DNA of 64,000 nucleotides, taken from Phycisphaerae bacterium (GTDB lineage Bacteria > Planctomycetota > Phycisphaerae > Sedimentisphaerales > UBA12454). Of this stretch, positions 27,490 to 36,576 are shown in pieces. The stretch spans positions 62,001 through 126,000 of the forward strand of contig JBAZHC010000009.1 of assembly GCA_041652575.1 (NCBI GenBank), given 5' to 3'. The translations under genes were made by a program, and so were the position numbers. Under the pieces are notes generated by a model. The model did not search any database. It was not told the origin of the DNA and saw nothing but the letters and a program-made list of their open reading frames with translations. The stretch's first letter is position 1; each line of letters opens with the position of its first letter.

Positions 27490-30390
27490 ATGAATAATAA
27501 AGATTTGCAGGAACAAGTTATCAACGGGGTCGATGCGGAAAAAACGACGGCAAAGAAATACAAGATGTATCTGGCTATAAATACTCATTGGGATCGCGAG
27601 TACCGGTGGTCTTTTGTTGAGACACGCACAAGATTGGTTGAAGCTGTCGATATCCTGATAGACACAATGGAAAAAGATCCGCGTTTCGCATATTTCCATA
27701 CCGATTCACAGGCCTCGTTTTTGGATGATTATCTTGAGGTTCGTCCGGAGAATACCGAACGTGTGAAAAAACTTGTAAAGGATGGCAGGCTGTTAACGGG
27801 CCCCTGGTACACATTGCCCGCAGAGTTTTTGGTGAGCGGAGAGGCATTGGTTCGCAATCTTCTCATGGGTCATAAAATAGCCGGCAACCTGGGTCGTGTG
27901 ATGAAAACAGGTTATAATATTTTTTCATGGGGACAGGTTTCACAGCTTCCGCAGATATACCGTCAATTCGGCATGGATACAATAATGTTTTATCGAGGCA
28001 TCGACCAGTCGAATATAGATAAGCTGGAATTCAAATGGAAAGCTCCTGATGGGAGCGAGGCGCTCGGTATTACATTCGGCTCATATCACAGGCTCAATTT
28101 TTGGGTTTATGTGTATCGGCCTTATAATGACCAGGGCGGACTCAATAGAGAAAAAATAGTCAATAATAATGGTTTTCTTTTTAATCTTTGCGATACGTAC
28201 AGCAGCGATTTTAATCACTGGGTTATAAATCAACCGCAGTTGAAAAGTTTCAAAGACGCCAGGGCCGGCCTGGACACGCTTCTGGATACGGTAAAAGATA
28301 AGTCTTCCACTGAGAATCTTTTATTCCTGCAGGGATTCGATCAGGAAAATCCCGATCCTGCCGTTCCGGACCTTGTTGAAAAACTTAATCGCGACATTGA
28401 TTTTGGGAAAATTGAAATAAGCGATCTTGGTACATATTTGAAAGAAGTTCGCCGCGGGCTAAATGAAAAAGGCCTTTACAATAAACTTAATGTGTTCCAT
28501 GGCGAGATGTTAAATGTTGAAAGAAGCAGCGACCCATTCGCTCCGCTCTATATCGGAGTGTTTTCAGCAAGGATGCCGCTGAAGCAGCAGAATACGGATT
28601 GTGAGAATCGGCTTGAAAACTGGGCGGAACCCGCGGCAGTATGGGCTAATCTTCTTGGCAGAGAGTATCCGTGCAGAGTATTTGAATTGGCATGGCGTGA
28701 ACTTTTGCAGAATCAACAGCATGACGGCATTGGCGGTTGTCACGTAGACAGGATTACGACAACTATGGAAGAAAGATACCGCAATGTCAAGGACCTTGCA
28801 GAGGTTATCACCAGGGACTCTCTCGTAAAAATAGTAACCGAAATTGATTATTCACAACTGGGCGAACAGGAAATTGGAGTTACGGTATTTAATCCATCAG
28901 CCGTTTCAAGGACCGAAGAAATAATCGCAGAAGTCGATATTCCTCATGAGTGGGGGCAGAGGTTTGTTTCCGGCGGTAAATATAAGAGGCCCCTGACGGT
29001 TTGGGTATATGACACGGCTGGTAATCGGGTGGAATCACAATTGCTTACCGTGGAGGATGATACCCGGTTTGCGTACCTCAAATATGGTTCTCATATCAGT
29101 TTTGATGTTGCACGCGTCAGGATAGCATTCAGTGCAGAGAATATACCGTCAATGGGATATGCCTGTTTTAAAGTGGTTCCTCAGCAGACAGCGGACCGTC
29201 CGGTCGAAACACTTTGTCCCGAAAAAAATGTGCTGGAAAATGATTTTATCCGTGCCGAGATTCGCGGCGATGGTACGCTGGAATTGCTCGATAAGGAAAC
29301 CGGGCGTAAATACGACAGGCTGCATTATTTTGAGGATACCGGGGAAATGGGCGGGCCGCTTATTCATCATCAGCCTTATGGCAGCAGCATATATAATACT
29401 TTGGAACAGAACGCACAATGTTCTCTGGTTTTTTCAGGAAAACTTTATGCCACTTACAGGATTGAGAGACGCTGGGAATTACCCGAAGGTGTTGATGCTG
29501 AAATGAAGGTTTATGTGCCTCATGGAAATGAGTGGGTTGGCCAGGAGAGGGTAAAGAGGTCGCAGCGAAAAGAAATACTCAGTATTATTACGGATGTAAC
29601 TTTGCGAAAGCACGGCAGGTGTCTCGAATTTGAAACAACAGTTCAGAATGCCATAAAAGATCATCGGCTGCGTGTTTGTTTTGACACAAATTTATCGAAG
29701 GCTCGCTATTGCTACGCTGATTCGCCTTTCGATGTTGTTAAAAGAGAAATCGCAATACCTGATTCAAGCGGATGGTACGAAGCAGCGGCCAGAACACTGC
29801 CGGCACATTCGTTTATCGATGTAAACGATGAAACTAACGGTATGGCTTTGTTGCAGACAGGCCTGCCGGAATACGAAGTGGTCGACAATAAGAAACGCAC
29901 TATCGCACTTACTTTGCTGAGATGCTTTGGAACGGCAGGGAATAATTCTGAAACCTATGTTCCTCAGCCGCTTGCACAATGCCAGGGAAAGCATGTATTC
30001 AGATATGCGATAGTTTCTCATGCCGGTTCATGGCAGGAAGGTGATATCATTGGCATTGCCGAACACTTTAATGCTCCGATGAGAGTCGTTCAATGTACAA
30101 AACATCGGGGTGTATTACCACAGAGACATTCATTCTTCGCAATAGACAACCCTGATTTTATCGTGACAGCTCTGAAAAAAGCCGAACACAGCAGCGGTTA
30201 TATTCTTCGCGGATACAATGCATCAGGCAAAAAGATAGTCGTAACGGTTAAGATTCCTAAAGTTATTCACCATGCCAGCAAGGTAGGGCTTGAAGAAAAT
30301 TGGATAGATACGCTCGTAATAGACAAGGACAATACTATTAAAATAGATGTTATGGCGGGCGAAATATATTCTATTTTAATGGCCAGATAG
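27490..30390 (+). CDS. GH38-like alpha-mannosidase homologue lacking the nucleophile Asp
   Basis: A 966-residue protein without a signal peptide, of the GH38 zinc-dependent alpha-mannosidase type. It has AINTHWDREYRW (zinc ligands H33 and D35) and LLQNQQHDGIGGCHVD (C-terminal His ligand region). The segment that should hold the nucleophile reads NIFSWGQVSQLPQI: position 145 is Phe where the second GH38 here (59954) has Asp at 124. The distance from the first His is 112 residues in both proteins, so the alignment is firm. Either this clade uses another residue or the protein is not a normal mannosidase. The C-terminal beta domains look intact. The gene lies 44 bp before the first sulfatase gene. 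Confidence 0.8.
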   Translation: MNNKDLQEQVINGVDAEKTTAKKYKMYLAINTHWDREYRWSFVETRTRLVEAVDILIDTMEKDPRFAYFHTDSQASFLDDYLEVRPENTERVKKLVKDGRLLTGPWYTLPAEFLVSGEALVRNLLMGHKIAGNLGRVMKTGYNIFSWGQVSQLPQIYRQFGMDTIMFYRGIDQSNIDKLEFKWKAPDGSEALGITFGSYHRLNFWVYVYRPYNDQGGLNREKIVNNNGFLFNLCDTYSSDFNHWVINQPQLKSFKDARAGLDTLLDTVKDKSSTENLLFLQGFDQENPDPAVPDLVEKLNRDIDFGKIEISDLGTYLKEVRRGLNEKGLYNKLNVFHGEMLNVERSSDPFAPLYIGVFSARMPLKQQNTDCENRLENWAEPAAVWANLLGREYPCRVFELAWRELLQNQQHDGIGGCHVDRITTTMEERYRNVKDLAEVITRDSLVKIVTEIDYSQLGEQEIGVTVFNPSAVSRTEEIIAEVDIPHEWGQRFVSGGKYKRPLTVWVYDTAGNRVESQLLTVEDDTRFAYLKYGSHISFDVARVRIAFSAENIPSMGYACFKVVPQQTADRPVETLCPEKNVLENDFIRAEIRGDGTLELLDKETGRKYDRLHYFEDTGEMGGPLIHHQPYGSSIYNTLEQNAQCSLVFSGKLYATYRIERRWELPEGVDAEMKVYVPHGNEWVGQERVKRSQRKEILSIITDVTLRKHGRCLEFETTVQNAIKDHRLRVCFDTNLSKARYCYADSPFDVVKREIAIPDSSGWYEAAARTLPAHSFIDVNDETNGMALLQTGLPEYEVVDNKKRTIALTLLRCFGTAGNNSETYVPQPLAQCQGKHVFRYAIVSHAGSWQEGDIIGIAEHFNAPMRVVQCTKHRGVLPQRHSFFAIDNPDFIVTALKKAEHSSGYILRGYNASGKKIVVTVKIPKVIHHASKVGLEENWIDTLVIDKDNTIKIDVMAGEIYSILMAR

Positions 30391-30434
30391 TTGAAGAATG
30401 AGTTTAATAATTTAAGACGGGGTGACAGGATAAA

Positions 30435-32504
30435 ATGAAAAGAAGGACCTTTTTAAAACAGTGCGTCACCGGCGCAGCAGCGCTAAGCGCTGGATATATT
30501 GTTAGTGCAATGGCCAGGCCGGAAAAAAGGCCCAACTTTATATTTATCCTTACTGATGATCAGCGGTGGGATGCAATGGGATTTATGGGTAAGTATCCCT
30601 GGCTCAAAACGCCTAACATAGATCGCATTCGGCAGGAAGGGATGCACTTTAAAAATGCCTTTGTAACTCATTCTATCTGTTCGCCGAGCAGAGCGAGTTT
30701 TCTTACCGGAACATATTCTCATATACATGGTGTAATTCAGAATGAGAGCAGAGATTATGATTTCAATAAAACTCCGTCTTTTGCGCAAATTCTCGAAAAA
30801 CATGGCTACAATACAGCGTTTCTTGGTAAATGGCATCTGGCCTACGGGAACCAGCCTCGTCCTGGTTTTAAATACTGGTTTAGTTTTGACGCGCAAGGAG
30901 TATATGAAAATTGCGTTTTGAACGAAAATGGCCGTGAGTTTACCAGCAAGGGCTATATCACAGATGTTCTTAATGCCAAGACGGTTGATTATATAAAAGA
31001 ACAGGATTCGGATACGCCATTTGCGTTGTACCTGTCCCATAAGGCCGTGCATCAGCCGTTTACACCGGCGCCGAGACATGCCAGTCAATATTCCGATGTG
31101 AAACTTCCTGAGCCGCCTAACTTTAATGAAGATATTCAAAGTAAGCCGGAGTGGCTGGCACATAGTGGTATGAAAGGTATATACAGAACTAAAACCCCCG
31201 GCAGCTATATCAAATTAGAAGAAAAAGGTCAGAAACCTTTCGATGGTCAAAAGAAAATTTATATAGATTACTATCGGGCCATTAGTGCGGTAGATGAAGG
31301 TATCGCAAATATATATGATACTCTTGAAACTAAGGGCATGCTGGACAACACCGTCATTATCTTCGCAGGGGATAACGGGTATTTCCTCGGTGAGCACAGC
31401 GGTCGTCTCGATAAGAGACTTATGTATGAAGAATCCCTTCGAATACCAGTAGTAATGCGTTATCCTAAAATGATAAAGAAAGGCTCTTCTACCGATGAAA
31501 TGGTTTTGAATATAGACCTGGCTCCGACACTGCTCGACCTTGCAGGTATTAAAGTGCCATCATATATGCAGGGCCGGTCATGGAGACCTTTGTTCAATGG
31601 AACAGGCCGAAACTGGCGAAATGCATTCCTGTATGAATACTTTGTGGATTTGACTCCTGCTGTTCCTACAATGATAGGTGTGCGTACGAAGGAGTGGAAG
31701 CTTATTCATTACCCGGACATAAATGATATCGATGAATTATACGATTTGGTCAATGACCCATTTGAGAAAAAGAATCTTATCCTTGAGCCTGCATTTGAAA
31801 ACAAAAAGAAAGAGCTTATGGATTTGATTGAAAAACTCAAGGATGAAACGGGTTACAATAAATCAGCATGGAAGGCGAATCCTGTAAATCATATACCAAA
31901 GCGGGCAGGTTCCGGCCTGGTAATGCAGTATGATTTTCATAAAATTAAAAATAATATTATTGAGGATTCATCTGGCCGTAATAATCACGCATTATTACTT
32001 TCCGCCGGAGCCGGAGAAAAAGACAAACTTCATTGCAGTGGAGGATGTATCGCTTCGGCGGTGTTCAATAATACCAAATTTGCAAGAGGACCCTTCGCAT
32101 TTGATATTACATTCAAACCTGAGAGTGACGGGATAGTAGCCGCATGGGGCGACCAGAACAACGGCTTTGCTGTTTTTGTCGAAGAGGGTATGCCTGCATT
32201 TGCGTACCGTGCCAACGGGTCGTTATTTATTGTCGATGCCGACAGAAAATACACGGGCAAATTGGTCAGGGTTACAGGGTCGGTCTGCAACGGAAAGGCG
32301 CAATTATTTATTGACGGCAGAAAAGTTTCAGAACTGGCGGTCGGGCCTTTCTACTGGATGAATGAGCCGACCGGTAAAATACACCTCGGTTGTGATGAGC
32401 AGAAAGTACTTTCGGGAATCATGTCCGATGGATTTACAGGTTATGTTTCCCGGCTGCGTATGTACGACAATATGTTGACGTCTAAACAAATTTCACAGTT
32501 ATAA
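30435..32504 (+). CDS. Tat-exported sulfatase (S1 type) with LamG-like C-terminus
   Basis: A 689-residue sulfatase with a Tat signal (MKRRTFLKQCVTG). The metal-binding FILTDDQRWD and the ICSPSRASFLTG signature are present; C82 is the Cys converted to formylglycine. GKWHLAYG carries the usual Lys/His pair, and IIFAGDNGYFLGEHS the distal metal ligands. Residues about 500-689 form an added concanavalin/LamG-like domain (VMQYDFHKIKNNIIEDSSG, FTGYVSRLRMYDN), probably for glycan binding. The Cys-type site fits maturation by the radical SAM enzyme encoded at 62516. It is 16 bp upstream of a second sulfatase gene. Sulfate position and sugar are unknown. Confidence 0.92.
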   Translation: MKRRTFLKQCVTGAAALSAGYIVSAMARPEKRPNFIFILTDDQRWDAMGFMGKYPWLKTPNIDRIRQEGMHFKNAFVTHSICSPSRASFLTGTYSHIHGVIQNESRDYDFNKTPSFAQILEKHGYNTAFLGKWHLAYGNQPRPGFKYWFSFDAQGVYENCVLNENGREFTSKGYITDVLNAKTVDYIKEQDSDTPFALYLSHKAVHQPFTPAPRHASQYSDVKLPEPPNFNEDIQSKPEWLAHSGMKGIYRTKTPGSYIKLEEKGQKPFDGQKKIYIDYYRAISAVDEGIANIYDTLETKGMLDNTVIIFAGDNGYFLGEHSGRLDKRLMYEESLRIPVVMRYPKMIKKGSSTDEMVLNIDLAPTLLDLAGIKVPSYMQGRSWRPLFNGTGRNWRNAFLYEYFVDLTPAVPTMIGVRTKEWKLIHYPDINDIDELYDLVNDPFEKKNLILEPAFENKKKELMDLIEKLKDETGYNKSAWKANPVNHIPKRAGSGLVMQYDFHKIKNNIIEDSSGRNNHALLLSAGAGEKDKLHCSGGCIASAVFNNTKFARGPFAFDITFKPESDGIVAAWGDQNNGFAVFVEEGMPAFAYRANGSLFIVDADRKYTGKLVRVTGSVCNGKAQLFIDGRKVSELAVGPFYWMNEPTGKIHLGCDEQKVLSGIMSDGFTGYVSRLRMYDNMLTSKQISQL

Positions 32505-32520
32505 ACAGGATGCGGTGAAT

Positions 32521-34002
32521 ATGAAAAATTTTCAGAATAGACGTGATTTTCTCAAGAATTCAATCGCCGGTATTTCTTCACTTGCCTTTTTTGGGCCGTC
32601 ACTGGCAGAGGCAATATCGAGCAGTGCTGGAAATCGCAAAAAAACCAATGTGATATTGATACTTACCGATGACCTTGGATGGAACGATGTGGGATGTTAT
32701 GGTCAGGGCAGAATCAAAACTCCGAATATCGATAAGCTTGCCCGGCAGGGGATGCGGTTTACTAATGCACATGCTCCGACTTCTATTTGTACTCCCTCTC
32801 GCTTTGCCTTGCTTACAGGCAAATATTGCTGGCGAACGTCGCTAAAGAAAGGCGTGATTGGACATAAACCTCTGCTCATTGAGCCGGGAAGTATTACTTT
32901 GCCTTCGATTTTCAAACAATGCGGCTATCAGACAGCGTGTATAGGCAAATGGCATCTTGGTATGCGTGATAAGTCTACGGGGAAATTCGATCCGGATACG
33001 CATTATGTTCCGCCGATAAAGCCGGGACCGAACGATATAGGATTTGATTATTTCTTCGGCCTTCCGATTGGGCATTTCTATCCGCCCGGCATATATATGG
33101 AAAATGACAGCATTTATAAATATGACCCCAATGACCCACTCGTATTGGCGAAATCAAAGGAAGAACTGGAACATGGTGCCGAGGCGGCAAGATACAAAAA
33201 AGACCAGGTTATCGGAGACCTGACAAAAAAAGCGGTTGAGTATATCAGTAAAAACAAAGACGAACAATTCTTCCTCTATTTTGCACCAAGCTCTCCGCAC
33301 GACCCATACGCTCCTTCACAAAAGTTCAAAGGTAAAAGTAAACTGGGAGACTATGGCGATTTTGTTATGGAAACTGACTGGGCTGTAGGGGAAATTATTA
33401 AATCGCTTGAGAAAAATAAAATTGATGATGAAACTTTGATAATTTTTACGAGTGACAATGGCGGCGAGAATGCGGCCAATGCTGCTTTAAAGGAATATAA
33501 CTACAATCCCAATGGGAAATGGCGGGGCGACAAGGGCGACATCTATGAAGGCGCCCTGCGAATTCCGTTTATTGCCCGCTGGCCTGGTGTTATAAAAGCC
33601 GGACAAAAAAATGACCAGCTGCTTGGGTTTAATGATATGCTTGCAACTTTCGCCGCTATGCTCGGACGAGATATTCCCAGTGTCGCAGGCCCCGATAGTT
33701 ACAATGTTTTTGATACTTTTAAGGGCAAACAAAACCTTTATCCCGAAAGAGGCCTGATATTGCACAGCCGGGGCGGACTGTATGCCATCATTGAAGGAGA
33801 CTGGAAATACATTCATGGCCAGGGTAACGGTGAGCGTGTCAAAGGCGGGTATCCTGCTCCGGACCAGCCGGCACAGGGACAATTATTCGACCTTAAAAAC
33901 GATCCATACGAATCCGCGGATATGTATTCGCAGCGCCCGGAGATTGTAAATAAGCTGCAAAATCTTTTAAAAGAGTATTATGTAAACGGAAAGTCACGAT
34001 GA
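32521..34002 (+). CDS. Tat-exported arylsulfatase-like sulfatase (S1 type)
   Basis: A 493-residue sulfatase. The ATG at 32521 is preferred over a GTG at 32515. The Tat motif is QNRRDFLKN. Active-site elements: LILTDDLGWND, TSICTPSRFALLTGKY with C90, CIGKWHLGM, and IIFTSDNGGENAAN. A large insertion after GPNDIGFDYFFGLPIGHFYP is typical of arylsulfatase-A-like members that act on sulfated polysaccharides. It follows the LamG-bearing sulfatase by 16 bp and precedes the first short member of the unidentified family by 49 bp. The substrate cannot be given from sequence alone. Confidence 0.92.
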   Translation: MKNFQNRRDFLKNSIAGISSLAFFGPSLAEAISSSAGNRKKTNVILILTDDLGWNDVGCYGQGRIKTPNIDKLARQGMRFTNAHAPTSICTPSRFALLTGKYCWRTSLKKGVIGHKPLLIEPGSITLPSIFKQCGYQTACIGKWHLGMRDKSTGKFDPDTHYVPPIKPGPNDIGFDYFFGLPIGHFYPPGIYMENDSIYKYDPNDPLVLAKSKEELEHGAEAARYKKDQVIGDLTKKAVEYISKNKDEQFFLYFAPSSPHDPYAPSQKFKGKSKLGDYGDFVMETDWAVGEIIKSLEKNKIDDETLIIFTSDNGGENAANAALKEYNYNPNGKWRGDKGDIYEGALRIPFIARWPGVIKAGQKNDQLLGFNDMLATFAAMLGRDIPSVAGPDSYNVFDTFKGKQNLYPERGLILHSRGGLYAIIEGDWKYIHGQGNGERVKGGYPAPDQPAQGQLFDLKNDPYESADMYSQRPEIVNKLQNLLKEYYVNGKSR

Positions 34003-34051
34003 GGGCAAGGTTTGGTTTAACACAAGATTTTAATTACTCGGAAGGCTTAAA

Positions 34052-35299
34052 ATGAAAAAAAATACATTATTTTTATTTGTTATTATGGCATTTTGTTCCG
34101 CTTTATTTGGTCAGGATTCCAATACCACAGAGGATATCAAATATTTGGCGTTCATGAGAACACCTGAAGATGTGTTCAATCAGCACCACCCTGAAACAAT
34201 AAATATGGCGGGCTTTAAAGAGATTACCAGTCATTTTGCGGACTTGCCTGAGTCGCGGGTAAAACCGGGTATCGGCTTTATATTTTCATATTTGAAAACG
34301 GATATTGATACTGTACAGGTCGACCTTAAGAGATTTCTGGCTTTATCGATAAAGACCAATACTCCGGTGCTTGTAAAGCTTGACGGTGAGCAATGGTGGC
34401 AGAATCGTCCGGACCTGTGGAATTGGTGGGATCCTGAATTGCCAGGCTACGACCCGAATAACAGGAACAATGTCGAATGGCGATGGTGGGAACCGGAATA
34501 TGCCTTGAAAATAGCATGGCGAAACTGGGGCAGGCAGTTGAGGGTTTTACCGCCTCCTAATTTGATGAGCCCGGCGTACAGAAAGGCCTGTCATGAGGCG
34601 ATGGACCAATTGATGCCGATTGTTTTGGATTGGTATAAAGCATTGCCTGATGATAAAAAATATCTTTTCATCGGCCTTAATCTCGGCTGGGAAAGTTCGA
34701 TTGGAATGAACGCATATTATTTCCCTAATGGAAACGACTTAATCGATGTGCCCGAAGTCAATGATCCGGTAAAACAATACGTACATGATGACGTATTGAG
34801 TCGCGGTTATGTGCAGATAGGTTATGCTGCGGTAAAATCTGCCGGAATCAGGACAAGCGGAGATATAAGTGAAGCCGATCTGGTAATGGTTGCGCAAATG
34901 CATATGGAAGATTTATGCAAACGCGCCTATGATTTCGGATTCCCGCGAGAAAAGATATTTTCACACGGAGTTGGAAATCCGAAAGGCGAAAAACTGTATG
35001 ATGCCGCCGTCAATAGTTACTCCTGTCCCGGATGGAGTACGTATGATAAGCCTGATATGCCGGAATCAAATATTGGGATAAACAGGTGCTTAGATATGAG
35101 CGATGCCAAACAGTGGGCCGCTACCGAATGGCTGCTGCTGGCACCTCACGAAAAGGCTCTTTGGAAAAACGCATTCGAGAAAACGCTTAATTATCGAAAT
35201 TGCAAATACCTTTGTGTGTTTAACTGGGAACTTGTCAGAAACAGCAATGAAGTAATCGAAGCCGCTCGTGAAGTCATAAAGGAAAATGCAATTAAATGA
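34052..35299 (+). CDS. Putative glycoside hydrolase, unidentified family, member A
   Basis: A 415-residue secreted protein (signal peptide MKKNTLFLFVIMAFCSALFG; GGAAGG upstream). It belongs to the same family as 35346, 38527, 39778 and the fusion at 24649. Signature blocks in order: GIGFIFSYLKTD, PVLVKLDGEQWW, NRPDLWNWWD, NNRNNVEWRWW, RNWGRQLRVLPPPNLMSPAY, LFIGLNLGWESSIG (E214), IFSHGVGN, QWAATEWLL (E359), YLCVFNWE. The alternation of short hydrophobic strands and helices reads like a TIM barrel. The two invariant Glu near strands 4 and 7 recall clan GH-A retaining enzymes, which is inference. I do not recognise a named family. The most divergent short member, it lacks the Gln-Gln of VVQQG (VQIG here). 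Confidence 0.7.
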   Translation: MKKNTLFLFVIMAFCSALFGQDSNTTEDIKYLAFMRTPEDVFNQHHPETINMAGFKEITSHFADLPESRVKPGIGFIFSYLKTDIDTVQVDLKRFLALSIKTNTPVLVKLDGEQWWQNRPDLWNWWDPELPGYDPNNRNNVEWRWWEPEYALKIAWRNWGRQLRVLPPPNLMSPAYRKACHEAMDQLMPIVLDWYKALPDDKKYLFIGLNLGWESSIGMNAYYFPNGNDLIDVPEVNDPVKQYVHDDVLSRGYVQIGYAAVKSAGIRTSGDISEADLVMVAQMHMEDLCKRAYDFGFPREKIFSHGVGNPKGEKLYDAAVNSYSCPGWSTYDKPDMPESNIGINRCLDMSDAKQWAATEWLLLAPHEKALWKNAFEKTLNYRNCKYLCVFNWELVRNSNEVIEAAREVIKENAIK

Positions 35300-35345
35300 T
35301 ACGGGAATGTTTCCAATTGTATATGTTTGAAACGGGGCAGGTATT

Positions 35346-36563
35346 ATGAAGTACTTGTTTCTGTTTGCAGTTTTATTTATGCCTTGTACGTTGCTGGCGA
35401 TATCGGATGTCAATATCGGCAGCAAATATATAATGATAAGGAAAGATTTCAATCTCTCCAGGCCGGACTCCATAAGTGAAGCTAAATTCAATGAGATGAT
35501 GGACCATTTTAAAGATGTATCCGGTCATGAAATTAAGGTGGGGATTAAATTTATAGTCTCTTATTTTAATACGGATGTAAATATAATTGCAAAATCACTT
35601 GAACGCATTTTGTTTTTTGCGGAAAAGACAAATACTCCCATATTCATTAAGCTCGACGGAGAGCAGTGGTGGCCAAAACGTCCAGACCTGTGGAATTGGT
35701 GGGACCCCAATAAGCCGGGCTATGACCCGAATAACCGCAGCAATGTCGAATGGCGATGGTGGGGATCTGAGTATGCGTTGAAAATCTGCTGGCGGAACTG
35801 GGGCAGACAACTTCGCGTTCTGCCGCCGCCGAATCTTATGAGTCCGAAGTACCGCAAAGCGTGTCATGAGGCGATGGATGTTTTGATGCCGATTATTTTG
35901 AACTGGTACGAATCTCTGCCTGAAGATAAAAAATTTCTTTTTGTCGGGTTGAACCTCGGCTGGGAAAGTTCAATCGGAATAAACGCATTTTATTATCCAA
36001 ATGGAGACCGGTTATACGACCAGCCTGAAGAAAATGATCCGCAGTCAGGTGCGGTAAGAGCGGATGTACTGAGCCGTGGTGTTGTACAACAGGGTTATGC
36101 GGCAGTCAGTACGGCAGGCATTCGTCAATCCGGTGATATCACAGAAGAAGACCTGTACAGGGTTATTAAGATACACCTTGAAGACCTTTGTAAGTACGCT
36201 TTTGATTTTGGTTTCAGCAGAGATAAAATAATTTCTCACGGCTGGGGCAACGAAAGCGGCGAACTTATGTATGATGCGGCCGTGAATCAATACAGTTGCC
36301 CGGGATGGAGTGAATACTGGTATGTTGACGACCCGGGTCAGGATCAGGGCATAATGCGAAACGTGAAGATAAGCGATGCTCCATATTGGGGAGTCGTGGA
36401 ATGGGTTCTGCCGCAGCCGTATGAAAAACAAAGATGGAAACAGGCAATCAGCAAAACTTTAAGTCTTCCCGGATGCAAAATGATAGGCATCTACTGGTGG
36501 TGGTTTTTTGATAAAAACGAAGAAATTCATGAAGCAATACGCGAAGTTTGTAACGAAAATTAA
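35346..36563 (+). CDS. Putative glycoside hydrolase, unidentified family, member B
   Basis: A 405-residue secreted paralogue of the 34052 protein, with a signal peptide MKYLFLFAVLFMPCTLLA. It keeps all signature blocks: KLDGEQWWPKRPDLWNWWD, NNRSNVEWRWWG, PPNLMSPKYRKACHEAMDV, GLNLGWESSIG (E207), DVLSRGVVQQG, ISHGWGNESGELMYDAAVN, YWGVVEWVLPQP (E352) and GIYWWW. It is closer to the 38527 and 39778 proteins than to 34052, suggesting a later local duplication. It lies 46 bp after member A and 13 bp before the DUF3604 gene. Four separate secreted copies may mean different linkage or sulfation specificities. Confidence 0.7.
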   Translation: MKYLFLFAVLFMPCTLLAISDVNIGSKYIMIRKDFNLSRPDSISEAKFNEMMDHFKDVSGHEIKVGIKFIVSYFNTDVNIIAKSLERILFFAEKTNTPIFIKLDGEQWWPKRPDLWNWWDPNKPGYDPNNRSNVEWRWWGSEYALKICWRNWGRQLRVLPPPNLMSPKYRKACHEAMDVLMPIILNWYESLPEDKKFLFVGLNLGWESSIGINAFYYPNGDRLYDQPEENDPQSGAVRADVLSRGVVQQGYAAVSTAGIRQSGDITEEDLYRVIKIHLEDLCKYAFDFGFSRDKIISHGWGNESGELMYDAAVNQYSCPGWSEYWYVDDPGQDQGIMRNVKISDAPYWGVVEWVLPQPYEKQRWKQAISKTLSLPGCKMIGIYWWWFFDKNEEIHEAIREVCNEN

Positions 36564-36576
36564 TTAGGGAGATAAT

